A stretch of DNA of 64,000 nt from Flavimobilis soli (GCF_002564025.1 NZ_PDJH01000001.1:1-64000), one strand, 5' to 3'. Shown: positions 17,547-28,074, counted from the stretch's first letter. Notes: a model not told the origin generated them from the sequence alone. Translations and numbers: made by a program.

Positions 17547-20474
17547 GTGACTGACAAGCCCAACGTCCCGAACCAGCCTGCTCCCGCGCGCTCCGGCGCC
17601 CCGTCCCCGGAGGAGCCGCGACTGCGCTACACGCCGCAGCTCGCCGAGGAGATCGAGCTCCGCTGGCAGGACCGCTGGGCCGAGCGCGGGACGTTCTGGG
17701 CGGCCAACCCGAGCGGGCCGCTCACCGACGGCAAGGGCCGCCACGCGGACCCCGGCTCGCCGAGCTTCTTCGTCATGGACATGTTCCCCTACCCCTCGGG
17801 TGCGGGCCTGCACGTCGGCCACCCGCTCGGCTACATCGCGACCGACGTCGTCGGCCGCTTCCGCCGCATGTGTGGCGACAACGTGCTGCACGCGCTCGCG
17901 TTCGACGCGTTCGGCCTGCCCGCCGAGCAGTACGCGGTCCAGACCGGTCAGCACCCGCGCATCACGACCGAGCAGAACATCGCGAACATGCAGCGCCAGC
18001 TCCGCCGCCTGGGCCTCGCCCACGACGAGCGCCGCTCCTTCGCGACGACGGACAGCGAGTACGTGCGCTGGACGCAGTGGATCTTCCTTCAGATCTTCAA
18101 CTCCTGGTACGACGAGACGGCCGTGCGGCCCGACGGCGGCACCGGCAAGGCCCGCCCGATCGCCGAGCTCGAGGCCGAGCTCGCCGACGGCACGCGTCCC
18201 ACCCCGGACGGCACGCCGTGGGCCGAGATGGACGCCGTCGCACGCCGCCGCGTCATCGACTCCTACCGCCTCGCCTACGTCTCCGAGTCGCCCGTGAACT
18301 GGTGCCCCGGGCTGGGCACCGTCCTCGCGAACGAGGAGGTCACCGCCGACGGCCGGTCCGAGCGCGGCAACTTCCCCGTCTTCCAGCGCAGCCTGCGCCA
18401 GTGGAACATGCGCATCACCGCGTACGCCGACCGCCTCGCGGACGACCTCGAGCTCATCGACTGGCCCGACAAGGTCAAGGCGATGCAGCGCAACTGGATC
18501 GGCCGCTCGCAGGGCGCCAAGGTCCGGTTCGACGTCCAGGGCGGCAGCGAGGTCGAGGTCTTCACGACCCGCCCCGACACCCTGTTCGGCGCGACCTTCA
18601 TGGTCGTCGCCCCCGAGCACCCCCTGCTCGACGAGGTGCCCGCCGAGTGGCCCGACGGCACGCGTGACGCGTGGACCGGCGGCCACGAGAACCCGGCCGC
18701 GGCGGTCGCCGCGTACCGCGCCGAGGCCGCCGCGAAGACCGCCGTCGAGCGCCAGGCCGACGCCGGCCGCAAGACCGGCGTCTTCACGGGCCACCTCGCG
18801 ACCAACCCCGTCAACGGCGCGCTGCTGCCCGTCTTCACCGCCGACTACGTGCTCATGGGCTACGGCACCGGCGCGATCATGGCCGTCCCCGGCGGGGACG
18901 AGCGCGACTACGCGTTCGCCGAGGCCTTCGACGTCCCCGTCATCTACACGGTCGACGCGCCCGAGGGCACGCCGGACGGCGCCCGCACGGGCGACGGCGC
19001 GATCATCAACTCGTCGAACGACTCGATCTCGCTCGACGGCCTGTCCGTCCCCGAGGCGAAGGCCGCGATGATCGCGTGGCTCGAGGAGCGCGGAATCGGC
19101 GAGGGCACGATCACGTACCGCCTGCGCGACTGGCTGTTCAGCCGCCAGCGCTACTGGGGCGAGCCCTTCCCGATCGTCTACGACGAGAACGACCTGCCGA
19201 TCGCCGTCCCCGACTCGGCCCTGCCGGTTGACCTGCCCGACGTACCCGACTACTCGCCGCGCACGTACGACCCGCAGGACGCCGACTCGTCGCCCGAGCC
19301 GCCGCTCGGCCGCAACGAGGACTGGGTGAACGTGACCCTCGACCTCGGTGACGGCCCGCGCCAGTACCGCCGCGACACCAACACGATGCCCAACTGGGCC
19401 GGGTCGTGCTGGTACTACCTGCGCTACCTCGACCCGACCAACGCGGACGCCGTCGTGGCCGCCGAGCTCGAGAAGTACTGGCTCGGCCCGGACCACAACG
19501 CGACCGCCGGCGCCGCGGGCGGCGTCGACCTGTACGTCGGCGGCGTCGAGCACGCCGTGCTGCACCTGCTGTACGCGCGCTTCTGGCACAAGGTCCTCTT
19601 CGACCTCGGCCACGTCTCGGGCTCGGAGCCCTTCCACAAGCTCTTCAACCAGGGCTACATCCAGGCCTACGCGTACACCGACGAGCGCGGCGCGTACGTG
19701 CCGGCCGCCGAGGTCACCGAGACCACCGGCGCCGACGGCCAGACCGAGTACCGATACCAGGGCGAGCTCGTCAACCGTGAGTACGGGAAGATGGGCAAGT
19801 CCCTCAAGAACATCGTGACGCCCGACGAGATGTACGACGCCTTCGGCGCCGACACCTTCCGTGTCTACGAGATGTCGATGGGACCGCTCGACCTGTCGCG
19901 CCCGTGGGAGACGCGTGCCGTCGTCGGCTCGCAGCGCTTCCTGCAGCGCCTGTGGCGCAACGTCGTCGACGAGACGACCGGCGCCGTCACCGTGACGGAC
20001 GAAGAGCCCGACGTCGCGACGCTGCGCGTGCTGCACCGCGCGATCGCCGACGTGCGCACCGAGATGGAGGCGATGCGCCCCAACACGGCGATCGCCAAGC
20101 TCATCACGCTCAACAACCACCTCACGAGCCTGCCCGCGGTCCCGCGGGTGGCTGCCGAGGCGATCGTGCTCATGACCGCGCCCGTCGCGCCGCACATCGC
20201 AGAGGAGCTGTGGGAGCGTCTCGGCCACACCGAGTCGCTCGCGTACGAGCCGTTCCCGGTCGCCGACGAGGCCTACCTCGTCGAGGACACCGTCACGTGC
20301 GTCGTCCAGGTCCAGGGCAAGGTCCGTGCGCGCCTCGAGGTGTCGCCGTCGATCAGCGACGCCGACCTCGAGGCCGCCGCCCTCGCCGAGCCCGCGCTCG
20401 TGCGCTTCCTCGACGGCCGTCCCGTGCGGAAGGTCATCGTCAAGGCGCCGAAGCTCGTCAACGTCGTCATCTGA
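17547..20474 (+). CDS. leuS: Leucyl-tRNA synthetase
   Basis: Class I aminoacyl-tRNA synthetase of 975 residues. The HIGH-type motif is LHVGHPLGY (about residue 90) and the KMSKS-type motif is KMGKSLKN (about residue 748). The editing domain ([27 protein letters not shown]) sits between them. The GTG start agrees with the TAAACT promoter. The next gene, jetA, begins 3 bases after the stop, so read-through expression with a housekeeping gene is likely. Confidence 0.98.
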   Translation: MTDKPNVPNQPAPARSGAPSPEEPRLRYTPQLAEEIELRWQDRWAERGTFWAANPSGPLTDGKGRHADPGSPSFFVMDMFPYPSGAGLHVGHPLGYIATDVVGRFRRMCGDNVLHALAFDAFGLPAEQYAVQTGQHPRITTEQNIANMQRQLRRLGLAHDERRSFATTDSEYVRWTQWIFLQIFNSWYDETAVRPDGGTGKARPIAELEAELADGTRPTPDGTPWAEMDAVARRRVIDSYRLAYVSESPVNWCPGLGTVLANEEVTADGRSERGNFPVFQRSLRQWNMRITAYADRLADDLELIDWPDKVKAMQRNWIGRSQGAKVRFDVQGGSEVEVFTTRPDTLFGATFMVVAPEHPLLDEVPAEWPDGTRDAWTGGHENPAAAVAAYRAEAAAKTAVERQADAGRKTGVFTGHLATNPVNGALLPVFTADYVLMGYGTGAIMAVPGGDERDYAFAEAFDVPVIYTVDAPEGTPDGARTGDGAIINSSNDSISLDGLSVPEAKAAMIAWLEERGIGEGTITYRLRDWLFSRQRYWGEPFPIVYDENDLPIAVPDSALPVDLPDVPDYSPRTYDPQDADSSPEPPLGRNEDWVNVTLDLGDGPRQYRRDTNTMPNWAGSCWYYLRYLDPTNADAVVAAELEKYWLGPDHNATAGAAGGVDLYVGGVEHAVLHLLYARFWHKVLFDLGHVSGSEPFHKLFNQGYIQAYAYTDERGAYVPAAEVTETTGADGQTEYRYQGELVNREYGKMGKSLKNIVTPDEMYDAFGADTFRVYEMSMGPLDLSRPWETRAVVGSQRFLQRLWRNVVDETTGAVTVTDEEPDVATLRVLHRAIADVRTEMEAMRPNTAIAKLITLNNHLTSLPAVPRVAAEAIVLMTAPVAPHIAEELWERLGHTESLAYEPFPVADEAYLVEDTVTCVVQVQGKVRARLEVSPSISDADLEAAALAEPALVRFLDGRPVRKVIVKAPKLVNVVI

Positions 20475-20477
20475 CGG

Positions 20478-22013
20478 GTGGAGATCCCGCACACCGCGAT
20501 CGGCGGTGCGCTCGCCGGTGCGCAGCGCGCCTTCGAGCGGCCGACGCTCACGCTCCTGCACAAGCAGAGCGCGCCGCTCGTCGTCGCCGTCTTCGCGTCG
20601 GCGTTCCAGGGCCGGCAGTCGATCGGCGTCGAGCAGCTTCACCTCGAGGTCTCCGACCTGCTCGCGCAGCTCAAGGCCGCCGGCACGCCCGACGTGCCGG
20701 ACGACCCGGCGCGCGTCCTGTGCGCGCGCTGGGTGCGTGAGCGGTGGCTCATCAAGAACGTCAACGACGCCGACGAGGAGGAGTACCAGCTCACCTCGCA
20801 CGCGCAGGAGGCGCTCGACTTCGTCGCGCGCGCCGGCGGCGCTCGCTCGCTCGTCTCCGAGTCGCGCATCCGCGCGCTGCTCGACGCCGTCGACCACTTC
20901 GCGCAGGACGCCAACCCCGACCGGGAGGCGCGGATCGCGTCGCTCGACGAGCAGATCGCCCGGCTGACCGCGGAGCGCGACCGCCTCGCCCGGGGTGGCG
21001 AGATCGAGCCCGTGCCCGACGCCCGCATGGAGGAGCAGCACGACCACCTGCTGCTGCTCATGCGCGAGCTGCCGACCGACTTCACGCGCGTCGCGGAGTC
21101 GATCAAGGAGCTGCAGCGCACGATCATCCAGCAGCTGCGCGAGGACGACCGCCCCACGGGCGAGATCCTCGAGGAGTACCTGACAGCGTCCGAGAACCTC
21201 ATGGAGAACACTCCCGAGGGACGCGCGTTCCTCGGGGCGCTCGAGCTGCTCGGTGACCCTGGCCTGCTCGCGCGTCTCGACGCCGACCTCGCCGCGGTGC
21301 TGCAGCACCCGTTCGCCGAGCGGCTCACGCGCGCCCAGCGCACGGCGCTGCGTGGTATCCGCCACCAGATCGTCTCGTCGATCGAGGTCGTGCTCGCCGA
21401 GCAGGCGCGCGCCTCGCGCACGCTCACCGCGCAGATCCGCTCGCACAACCCCTTGCGAGACCGCGAGCTCGACCACGCGATCCGCGACGTGGTCTCCGCG
21501 CTGTCCGAGTGGTTCCCGCGCACGTCTCGTGGCGCCCGCGTCGAACCGCTCACCTGGCTCGGCCGCGCGAACCTCGGCCGCCTGCGCGACTCGCTCCACG
21601 ACCTGCGGCCCGAGTCGCCGCCCCCCGTGCTCGACGACTGGGCCGACGACGAGCCCGGCCTCGACGAGGCGGAGCTCGCGCAGATCCGCTCGATGGGAGG
21701 GCCCCGGCACGCGGACATCGACGCGCACGTGCGCACGCTGCTCGCCTCCGGCGCGGACGTGTCTGTCGCCGAGGCGTTCGCGGCGGCCTCGGACGAGCTG
21801 CGCCGCCCGGTCGACCTGCTCGGCTACCTCGAGCTCGCCGACGCCGCCGCGACCCCGACGAGCGCGGACGCCGCGGTGCCCGTCGAGAGCGTCGTGGCTC
21901 GTCGGCCCGACGGTACTCAGCGCACGTTCGTCGTGCCGCGCGTCCCGCTGCGCCCCACCCGCAGCGACGAGAACCTGACCCCCGCCAGCCCTGACCCCGG
22001 AGGACGATCATGA
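20478..22013 (+). CDS. jetA: JetA/MksF-like kleisin (DUF3375) of a Wadjet-type system
   Basis: A 511-residue DUF3375 protein, the kleisin-like subunit (JetA; MksF in Mks nomenclature) that bridges the SMC-type JetC heads. The N-terminal winged-helix-like region contains HKQSAPLVVAVFASAF. A coiled coil follows at about residues 145-175 (ASLDEQIARLTAERDRL), then a helical middle with HDHLLLLMRELPTDFTRVAESI, typical of the family. In type I Wadjet systems JetABCD recognise and cut closed circular plasmids. The GTG start lies 4 bases after leuS, and the stop overlaps jetB by 4 bases. Confidence 0.9.
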   Translation: MEIPHTAIGGALAGAQRAFERPTLTLLHKQSAPLVVAVFASAFQGRQSIGVEQLHLEVSDLLAQLKAAGTPDVPDDPARVLCARWVRERWLIKNVNDADEEEYQLTSHAQEALDFVARAGGARSLVSESRIRALLDAVDHFAQDANPDREARIASLDEQIARLTAERDRLARGGEIEPVPDARMEEQHDHLLLLMRELPTDFTRVAESIKELQRTIIQQLREDDRPTGEILEEYLTASENLMENTPEGRAFLGALELLGDPGLLARLDADLAAVLQHPFAERLTRAQRTALRGIRHQIVSSIEVVLAEQARASRTLTAQIRSHNPLRDRELDHAIRDVVSALSEWFPRTSRGARVEPLTWLGRANLGRLRDSLHDLRPESPPPVLDDWADDEPGLDEAELAQIRSMGGPRHADIDAHVRTLLASGADVSVAEAFAAASDELRRPVDLLGYLELADAAATPTSADAAVPVESVVARRPDGTQRTFVVPRVPLRPTRSDENLTPASPDPGGRS

Positions 22014-22840
22014 CCGAGGACCTGACCACGGTGCCCGTCGCGCACGACCCCGGTGCCTTCGTCGACCAGGTCGCGATGGAGGAGGACACAGCCGTCCTGT
22101 TCGACGGCGACAAGGGCCAGCTCCCGTACGAGGCGCGGCGCGCCTTCGCGCTCCTGCTGCGTTCGCGCTACCTCTCCGCGGCGGACAACCCGGGGGAGTG
22201 GCGCGCGCTGCTCGCGCACCAGGATGTGCTCGAGAGCCGCTGCCACGACCTGTTCCTGCAGCTCGTCGTCGACCGCGACTACGAGCTCGCGTACAAGACG
22301 CAGGTCCGCGAGGACGGCCTCGCCGTCCCGATCCTGCTCAAGGACGAGCCGTACAAGCGCGTCGAGACGCTCATGATGGTGCACCTGCGCAACGCCTTCC
22401 GTCAGCAGCAGGGTGCGGGTGAGCGCGTCGCGTTCATCGACGCCGAGGAGCTCGTCGAGTACGCGCTGAGCTACCTCGCGCAGGACGAGACGAACCTCGC
22501 CGCGCGCCGCCGCGAGGCGGACAACGCGATCGCGACGCTCGTGCGCGAGCACGTGCTCGACGAGGTCGGGGAGGGCCGCTACCGCATCCTGCCCGTGATC
22601 GAGGTGCTCCTCCCGGTCGACCGCCTGCACGAGCTCGCACGGTGGCTGCGCAACCCTGCGGGCGACGACGATGCTGCGGACCCGGGTGGGGACGCCGCCC
22701 TCGACGAGGGCGACGTCGAGGAGGACGCCGACGACGCGCCCGAGGACGACGCAGCCGGCGAGGCCGCGCCGAGCGGCGCAGACGCCCCGGCCGACGCCCC
22801 CGACGCCCTGCACGACGACGCCGAGGAGGCGCTGCTGTGA
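22010..22840 (+). CDS. jetB: JetB/MksE-like KITE protein (DUF4194) of a Wadjet-type system
   Basis: A 276-residue DUF4194 protein, the KITE (tandem winged-helix) subunit that binds the kleisin. Recognisable parts are YEARRAFALLLRSRYL, SRCHDLFLQLVVDRDYELAYKTQ and RRREADNAIATLVREHVLDEV. The last 55 or so residues form a strongly acidic Asp/Glu/Ala tail absent from the folded core. Both ends overlap the neighbouring genes by 4 bases, so stoichiometric translation with JetA and JetC is expected. Confidence 0.9.
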   Translation: MTEDLTTVPVAHDPGAFVDQVAMEEDTAVLFDGDKGQLPYEARRAFALLLRSRYLSAADNPGEWRALLAHQDVLESRCHDLFLQLVVDRDYELAYKTQVREDGLAVPILLKDEPYKRVETLMMVHLRNAFRQQQGAGERVAFIDAEELVEYALSYLAQDETNLAARRREADNAIATLVREHVLDEVGEGRYRILPVIEVLLPVDRLHELARWLRNPAGDDDAADPGGDAALDEGDVEEDADDAPEDDAAGEAAPSGADAPADAPDALHDDAEEALL

Positions 22841-25800
22841 CGACCATGAGCCAGTCCCTCTTCGGGCTGATCCCGACCGCGTCGACAGGGCAGCAGTGGG
22901 TCGCCCGCTCGATGCAGCTCATCAACTGGGGCGGTTACCACGGCTTCCACGAGGTCGCGTTCGCGTCGACCGCGACGCTCGTCTCGGGTGGCTCCGGCAC
23001 GGGCAAGTCGACGCTCCTCGACGCCTACATCGCGCTGACCATGAGTCACACGACGCCGTTCAACGGCGCGTCGAACGGTGCGGCGTCGGGCCGAGCGCGT
23101 GGGCGCGAGCAGCGCAACGTGCTCTCGTACGCGCGCGGCAAGCTCGACGAGGCGCGCGTCGCGGGCACGAGCTCGTCGCGCGACGCCGTCCTGCGCGGTG
23201 ACGGCACCGACACGTGGTCCGCGATCGCGATGACGTGGGCCGACCAGGTCGGCCAGACCTTCACCGCGATCCGCGCCTACTACGTGCCCGCTGCGGCGAC
23301 CCGCAACGACGAGTGCTCGTTCGTCCGCGCGACGACGGACTCGGCGTTCGACCTGCGCTCGCTCGAGCCCTTCGCGCCCGGGCGGTTCCCGAGGGGCCCG
23401 CTCCAGGAGCGCCTCGGCCTCGTCCTGCACGACACGGACATCGCTTTCACGACGCGGCTGCACGCGACCCTCGGCATCGGCGCCGCCGGCGACGGCGCGA
23501 AGGCCATGGGCCTGCTCGCCCGCATCCAGGCCGGCCAGCAGATCACGACCGTCGACGCGCTCTACAAGTCGATGGTGCTCGAGGAGCCCGAGACCCTCGC
23601 GAAGGCCCAGGAGGCGATCGACCACTTCGACGAGCTGAGCGAGGTGCGCGAGGAGATGCTGACCGCGCAGCGGCAGCTCGAGGTCCTCGCCCCGATCGTC
23701 GGGCTGCGCCAGCGCGTCGAGGCCGCCCGAGAGCAGCTCGAGGTCGTCTCGACCCTCGGCGTCGAGCGGGCGTCCGAGCGCACGACGCCGTTCGCGCACT
23801 GGCACGACTCGCGTCGCCTCGAGCTCGCTCGCGCCCAGGAGGTCGCCAACCGGCGTGCCTACGCGCAGGCCGAGGAGCGCAAGGTCGGCCTCGACGCGCA
23901 GATCCTCGTGACCGAGCGCGAGCACGAGGAGATCAAGGACAACCAGCGTCGCAACGGCGGCGACGAGATCGCCCGCCTCGAGCGCGAGATCGCCGCCCTC
24001 GAGGACGCGCTCGGTGACACCGAGGTGCGCCACGCGCGCTTCGAGCAGCACCGCGCCGTCGTCGGCGTGCCCGTCTCCTCGAAGAGCGAGTTCGAGGCGC
24101 TGCGCCGCGCCGCGGGCGAGTTCGTCGACTCGCGCGACGAGCGCGAGCGCGAGCTTGCCGACGCCGTCTACGAGGCGCGTGCCGCGCACGCGGAGGCCGT
24201 CCGTGCGCTCGAGACGCTCGAGCGTGAGAAGGCGTCGCTCGCCGTGCGCCGCGGCAACGTCGCGGCCGAGGACCACCAGGCGCGCTGCCTGCTCGCCCAG
24301 GCTGCGGGCCTGACGCCCGAGGAGCTCCCGTTCGTCGCCGAGCTGCTCGACGTGCGCGCCGAGCACGAGCCGTGGCGCGAGGCGATCGGTCTTGCCCTCG
24401 GTGGCTTCGCGACGACGCTCCTCGTCGACGCCGACCACCTCACCGCGTTCCGCCGTGCGATCAACGACGTCGACCTGCGCCGTCGCCTGCGGTTCGAGGG
24501 CGTGCGGACGGGCCTGCCCGTCGTCGAGCAGACCGACCGGTCCCGTCTCGACGGGCGTCTTGACGTCAAGCGCGGCCCGTTCACGGGCTGGCTGACCGAC
24601 CGCCTCGCGCGTCAGTTCTCGTACGTGTGCGTCGACGATCCGGCCGACCTCGGCAAGCACGCCAAGGCGCTCACGCGCACCGGCCAGACGAACGACGGCA
24701 GCAGGGGAGCGCACGGCGGCCGCGGCCGACCGAGCGTCCTCGGCTACTCGAACGAGCGCCGTCTCGCGCAGATCGACGAGGAGCGCCGGGAGGCGACCGT
24801 CGCGGTCGCCGAGCGCCGTCGCGCCGTCGAGGACGCCGAGGCTGCCGCGCGCGCGTTCACCGACCAGTTCGCCGCGTACCAGGCGATCGGCGGGTTCTCG
24901 TGGGACGAGATCGACGTGCGCGGCGCGTCGCGGCGCGTCGCCGAGCGGCGCGAGCGGTTCGAGGAGCTGGCTGCGGGCAGCGACGTCCTGCGCGCCCTGC
25001 GCGAGGACGAGCAGCGCCTCTCCGCGCGGCTCAAGGACCTGCGCACGCAGTCCTCGCGCGCGGCGGTCGAGATGGAGCGGCTCGAGGCCGCGTGGGGCAT
25101 GCTCACCGACGAGGTCGACGAGCTGACCGACGGGCTCGCCGAGCTCGAGGACGCGGGCGTCGCGGCGTCCGACGTCCAGGTCACGCTCCTCGACGACCGG
25201 CTCGCGGCGTCGGGCTGGGACGGCGGCGACCTGCGCGCGTTCACGACCGCTGTCGCGGCCATGCGCGCCGAGCTCGTGCACGCGCACGAGCTCGCGGAGC
25301 ACGACCTGCAGTCCGCTCTCGACACGCTCGCGCGGACCTTCGAGCGCTTCGTCGAGCTGTGGCCCAACCCGAACCTCGGCACCGACCCGGACGCGTCCTA
25401 CGACGACTTCCGCCGGATCCTCGGCGAGATCGAGCACCAGCGCATGTTTTCCCTGCGCGAGCGGTGGAGCCGCGCGATCTCGCGCCTGTCGGGCCGCGAC
25501 CTCACGATGCTCGACACCGCGATCGAGCAGGCCGTCGCGGACATCCGTGCCCGCATGGAGCCGGTCAACGAGATCCTCTCGGTGCTGCCGTTCCACGACG
25601 ACGCGCACCGGCTCCGCATCACCGCGACCGTCACGGAGGCGCACGACATCACGACGTTCCGGCGCGAGCTGCGCGCCCTCGCGAAGGACGTGCCCGACGA
25701 CGCGACACCGGCCGAGCGCGAGCGTCGGTACGCGCGCATGGCCAAGCTGCTCGCGCGCATCCGGCCGGACAGCCCCGAGCGTCGCCGTCTCGTCGACGTG

Positions 25801-26184
25801 CGCGAGCACGTGCGCATCAGCGCCGAGTGCGTCGACCTCGACGGCAACCACGTGAGCGTCTACGACCACATCGCCGGGAAGTCCGGCGGTGAGTCGCAAG
25901 AGCTCATCGCGTTCATCGTCGGCGCGGCGCTGCGCTACCAGCTCGGCGACGCAGACGCTGAGCGGCCGCGCTACGCGCCCGTGTTCCTCGACGAGGCGTT
26001 CATCAAGGCGGACTCCCGGTTCGCCGGGCGCGCCGTCGGCGCGTGGCGCGGGCTCGGGTTCCAGCTCATCATCGGTGCGCCGCTCGACAAGGTGTCCGCT
26101 CTCGAGCCGCACGTCGACCTCGTGCTCCAGGCGGTCAAGGACGAGGTCGGGCGCTCTCGCATCCAGTGGGTCGCGGCGTCCTGA
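22837..26184 (+). CDS. jetC: JetC/MksB-like SMC ATPase of a Wadjet-type system
   Basis: SMC-family ATPase of 1115 residues. Walker A GGSGTGKST is at about residue 51, the ABC signature KSGGESQEL near 1016 and Walker B VFLDEAFIKAD near 1049, so the nucleotide site is complete. The middle is a pair of long Arg/Glu/Ala-rich coiled coils around a hinge-like segment near residues 490-560 (EPWREAIGLALGGFATTLLV). The PFNGAS stretch after Walker A is typical of JetC/MksB. GTG 22837 overlaps the jetB stop; ATG 22846 is an alternative. The gene normally followed by jetD is instead followed by 69 bases and a convergent gene. Confidence 0.93.
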   Translation: MTTMSQSLFGLIPTASTGQQWVARSMQLINWGGYHGFHEVAFASTATLVSGGSGTGKSTLLDAYIALTMSHTTPFNGASNGAASGRARGREQRNVLSYARGKLDEARVAGTSSSRDAVLRGDGTDTWSAIAMTWADQVGQTFTAIRAYYVPAAATRNDECSFVRATTDSAFDLRSLEPFAPGRFPRGPLQERLGLVLHDTDIAFTTRLHATLGIGAAGDGAKAMGLLARIQAGQQITTVDALYKSMVLEEPETLAKAQEAIDHFDELSEVREEMLTAQRQLEVLAPIVGLRQRVEAAREQLEVVSTLGVERASERTTPFAHWHDSRRLELARAQEVANRRAYAQAEERKVGLDAQILVTEREHEEIKDNQRRNGGDEIARLEREIAALEDALGDTEVRHARFEQHRAVVGVPVSSKSEFEALRRAAGEFVDSRDERERELADAVYEARAAHAEAVRALETLEREKASLAVRRGNVAAEDHQARCLLAQAAGLTPEELPFVAELLDVRAEHEPWREAIGLALGGFATTLLVDADHLTAFRRAINDVDLRRRLRFEGVRTGLPVVEQTDRSRLDGRLDVKRGPFTGWLTDRLARQFSYVCVDDPADLGKHAKALTRTGQTNDGSRGAHGGRGRPSVLGYSNERRLAQIDEERREATVAVAERRRAVEDAEAAARAFTDQFAAYQAIGGFSWDEIDVRGASRRVAERRERFEELAAGSDVLRALREDEQRLSARLKDLRTQSSRAAVEMERLEAAWGMLTDEVDELTDGLAELEDAGVAASDVQVTLLDDRLAASGWDGGDLRAFTTAVAAMRAELVHAHELAEHDLQSALDTLARTFERFVELWPNPNLGTDPDASYDDFRRILGEIEHQRMFSLRERWSRAISRLSGRDLTMLDTAIEQAVADIRARMEPVNEILSVLPFHDDAHRLRITATVTEAHDITTFRRELRALAKDVPDDATPAERERRYARMAKLLARIRPDSPERRRLVDVREHVRISAECVDLDGNHVSVYDHIAGKSGGESQELIAFIVGAALRYQLGDADAERPRYAPVFLDEAFIKADSRFAGRAVGAWRGLGFQLIIGAPLDKVSALEPHVDLVLQAVKDEVGRSRIQWVAAS

Positions 26185-26222
26185 CGGTCCGGGCTTCCAG
26201 GCGACGCCGGGAGCCGGCGGCA

Positions 26223-26244
26223 CCCGCGCTCACGCGAGCACGGG
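26223..26244. terminator. Hairpin between convergent jetC and the HerA-like gene
   Basis: CCCGCGCTC (26223-26231), loop ACGC, GAGCACGGG (26236-26244): nine positions with one C-A mismatch. It lies in the 69-base gap between convergent stops, so it could serve both directions. Confidence 0.5.
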
Positions 26245-26253
26245 AGATGCGCT

Positions 26254-28062
26254 TCAGCGCTTGCGCGTGCCGAAGATCGTGCGCGTGATCTCACGCCCGA
26301 GCTGCGTCCCTGCCGAACGCAGGAGCGAGTCGAGCCCGCCGCTCACGCCGCCGCTGCGTGAGCGGCTCTGCGCGCGCGGCGCAGGCCTTGCGGCCTCACG
26401 CTCGAGCTTCGCGCGCATCCGCTCGAGCTCGGCGGCCTGCTTCTTCGCCTCCTTCTCCGCGGCGGCGCGCGCCGCAGCGTCGGCCTTGGCCTGCTCCTCG
26501 GCGAGACGCTGGGCTTCGGCGGCAGCGGCCTGGGCGGCGACACGCTGCGTGAGGAGCTCGTACGCCGACTCGTTGTCGACCGGCGTCGCGTAGCGCGGCG
26601 ACAGCGGCGACGACGCGACGAGCCCCTCGAGCGTCGCGACCGGCGCGGGGTCCATGGAGCCCTGGGGAGCGCGCAGGCGCGTCCACGCGACGGGCGTCGG
26701 CGCCCCCTTCTCGCTCAGCACGGTCACGACCGCCTCGCCCGTGCCGAGCTCCTGCAGCAGCCGTTCGAGGTCGTGGTCGCTCGTCGGGTAGGTGCGCGCG
26801 GCCGCGCGCAGGGCTGCGGCGTCGTCGGGCGTGAACGCACGCAGGGCGTGCTGCACGCGGTTGCCGAGCTGCGCGAGGACGTCGCCGGGGACGTCCTTGG
26901 GGCTCTGCGTCACGAAGAACACGCCGACGCCCTTCGAGCGGATCAGCCGGACGGTCTGCACGACCTGCGTGAGGAAGTCCTTCGAGGCGCCCGTGAACAG
27001 CAGGTGCGCCTCGTCGAAGAAGAACACGAGGCGCGGCTTGTCGACGTCGCCGACCTCGGGGAGCTCGCCGAACAGGTCCGCGAGCAGCCACATGAGGAAC
27101 GTCGAGAACAGCTGTGGGCGGTCCTGCACCGCAGGGAGCTGGAGCGCGGAGACGACGCCCCGCCCGTCCGGTGCGGTGCGCAGCAGGTCGGCCGTGTCGA
27201 ACGCGGGCTCGCCGAAGAATGCGTCCGCGCCTTGCGCCTGGAGCGCGACGATCTCGCGGAGGATCACGCCCGCCGTCGCGGCGGAGACGCCTCCGAGCGA
27301 CTTGAGCTCCGCCTTGCCGTCGGGTGACGTCAGGTAGGAGATCGTCGCCTGCAGGTCCTTGAGGTCGAGCAGCGCGAGGCCCTGCGTGTCGGCCCAGTGG
27401 AAGATCAGCCCGAGGCAGGACTCCTGCGTGTCGTTGAGGCCGAGCACCTTGGCGAGCAGCAGCGGCCCGAAGTCCGTCACGGTCGTCCGGATCGGCGTGC
27501 CGGTGCCCATGCCGCCGAGCGAGAAGGGCTCGACCGGGAAGCTCGTCGCCGCCCAGTCCTGGCCGAGGCTCGCCGTGCGCACGAGCAGCTTCTCGCCGCC
27601 CGCGCCGGGGACGGCCATGCCGGACAGGTCGCCCTTGATGTCGGCGACGAACACGGGGACGCCGTGCGTCGAGAGCTCCTCGGCCATGAGCTGGAGGGTG
27701 CGCGTCTTGCCGGTTCCCGTCGCGCCCGCGACGAGCCCGTGCCGGTTGAGCATGGCAAGGGGGAGGCCGACCTGGACGTCGGGGTGCGGGGCTGGCTCGG
27801 TGTCGTCGTCCTGGGAGAGGAGCGCGCCGAGGCGGAGCATCGGCCCGGCGAACGTGTAGCCGTCCGCGACACGTTGGGCGTGCTCGCTGCGGCTGGGTGA
27901 CGCGGCAGCGTCCGTGGCGGGGTGTCCGGCTGCTGCTGCCTCGGCGGCCGCGAGCGCCGCCTGCGCGGCCGCGGCTCGGGCCTCGGCGGCCTCTGCGGCA
28001 GCGTGGGCGGCTGCGGCGCGCAGCGCCGCGAGGTCGGCAGGGCCGTGGGCGTCGTCGCTCAT
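26254..28062 (-). CDS. HerA-like ATPase (DUF853)
   Basis: A 602-residue RecA-fold ATPase of the FtsK/HerA superfamily, DUF853 group. Walker A is GATGTGKTRT and Walker B is LVFFFDEAHLLF; DIKGDLSG and VFFVTQSPKDVP follow the family pattern. Ala-rich coiled segments flank the core: an N-terminal stretch of Ala/Glu repeats and a C-terminal Glu/Arg-rich helix (about residues 515-560). Related proteins translocate DNA or act on DNA ends, but members of this subgroup are widespread and poorly characterised. It converges on jetC. A TAGGAT hexamer 6 bases before the ATG suggests leaderless expression. Confidence 0.9.
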   Translation of the reverse strand: MSDDAHGPADLAALRAAAAHAAAEAAEARAAAAQAALAAAEAAAAGHPATDAAASPSRSEHAQRVADGYTFAGPMLRLGALLSQDDDTEPAPHPDVQVGLPLAMLNRHGLVAGATGTGKTRTLQLMAEELSTHGVPVFVADIKGDLSGMAVPGAGGEKLLVRTASLGQDWAATSFPVEPFSLGGMGTGTPIRTTVTDFGPLLLAKVLGLNDTQESCLGLIFHWADTQGLALLDLKDLQATISYLTSPDGKAELKSLGGVSAATAGVILREIVALQAQGADAFFGEPAFDTADLLRTAPDGRGVVSALQLPAVQDRPQLFSTFLMWLLADLFGELPEVGDVDKPRLVFFFDEAHLLFTGASKDFLTQVVQTVRLIRSKGVGVFFVTQSPKDVPGDVLAQLGNRVQHALRAFTPDDAAALRAAARTYPTSDHDLERLLQELGTGEAVVTVLSEKGAPTPVAWTRLRAPQGSMDPAPVATLEGLVASSPLSPRYATPVDNESAYELLTQRVAAQAAAAEAQRLAEEQAKADAAARAAAEKEAKKQAAELERMRAKLEREAARPAPRAQSRSRSGGVSGGLDSLLRSAGTQLGREITRTIFGTRKR

Positions 28063-28068
28063 GCGGGC

Positions 28069-28074
28069 ATCCTA
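28069..28074 (-). promoter_or_regulatory. -10 hexamer TAGGAT for the HerA-like gene
   Basis: TAGGAT on the minus strand, then GCCCGC, then ATG at 28062. Confidence 0.5.

Noticed and set aside
16521..21728. Very long open frame on the minus strand opposite the MFS, VKOR, leuS and jetA genes
   Set aside because: Low-complexity Arg/Glu/Val/Leu composition typical of antisense frames in GC-rich codons; the plus strand carries four well-recognised genes.
20478..26184. Prophage or mobile-island origin of jetABC
   Set aside because: No integrase, repeat or tRNA junction; composition matches neighbours and the genes abut leuS.
22579..26223. Long minus-strand open frame opposite jetB and jetC
   Set aside because: Antisense shadow of the JetC coiled coil; no recognisable motif.
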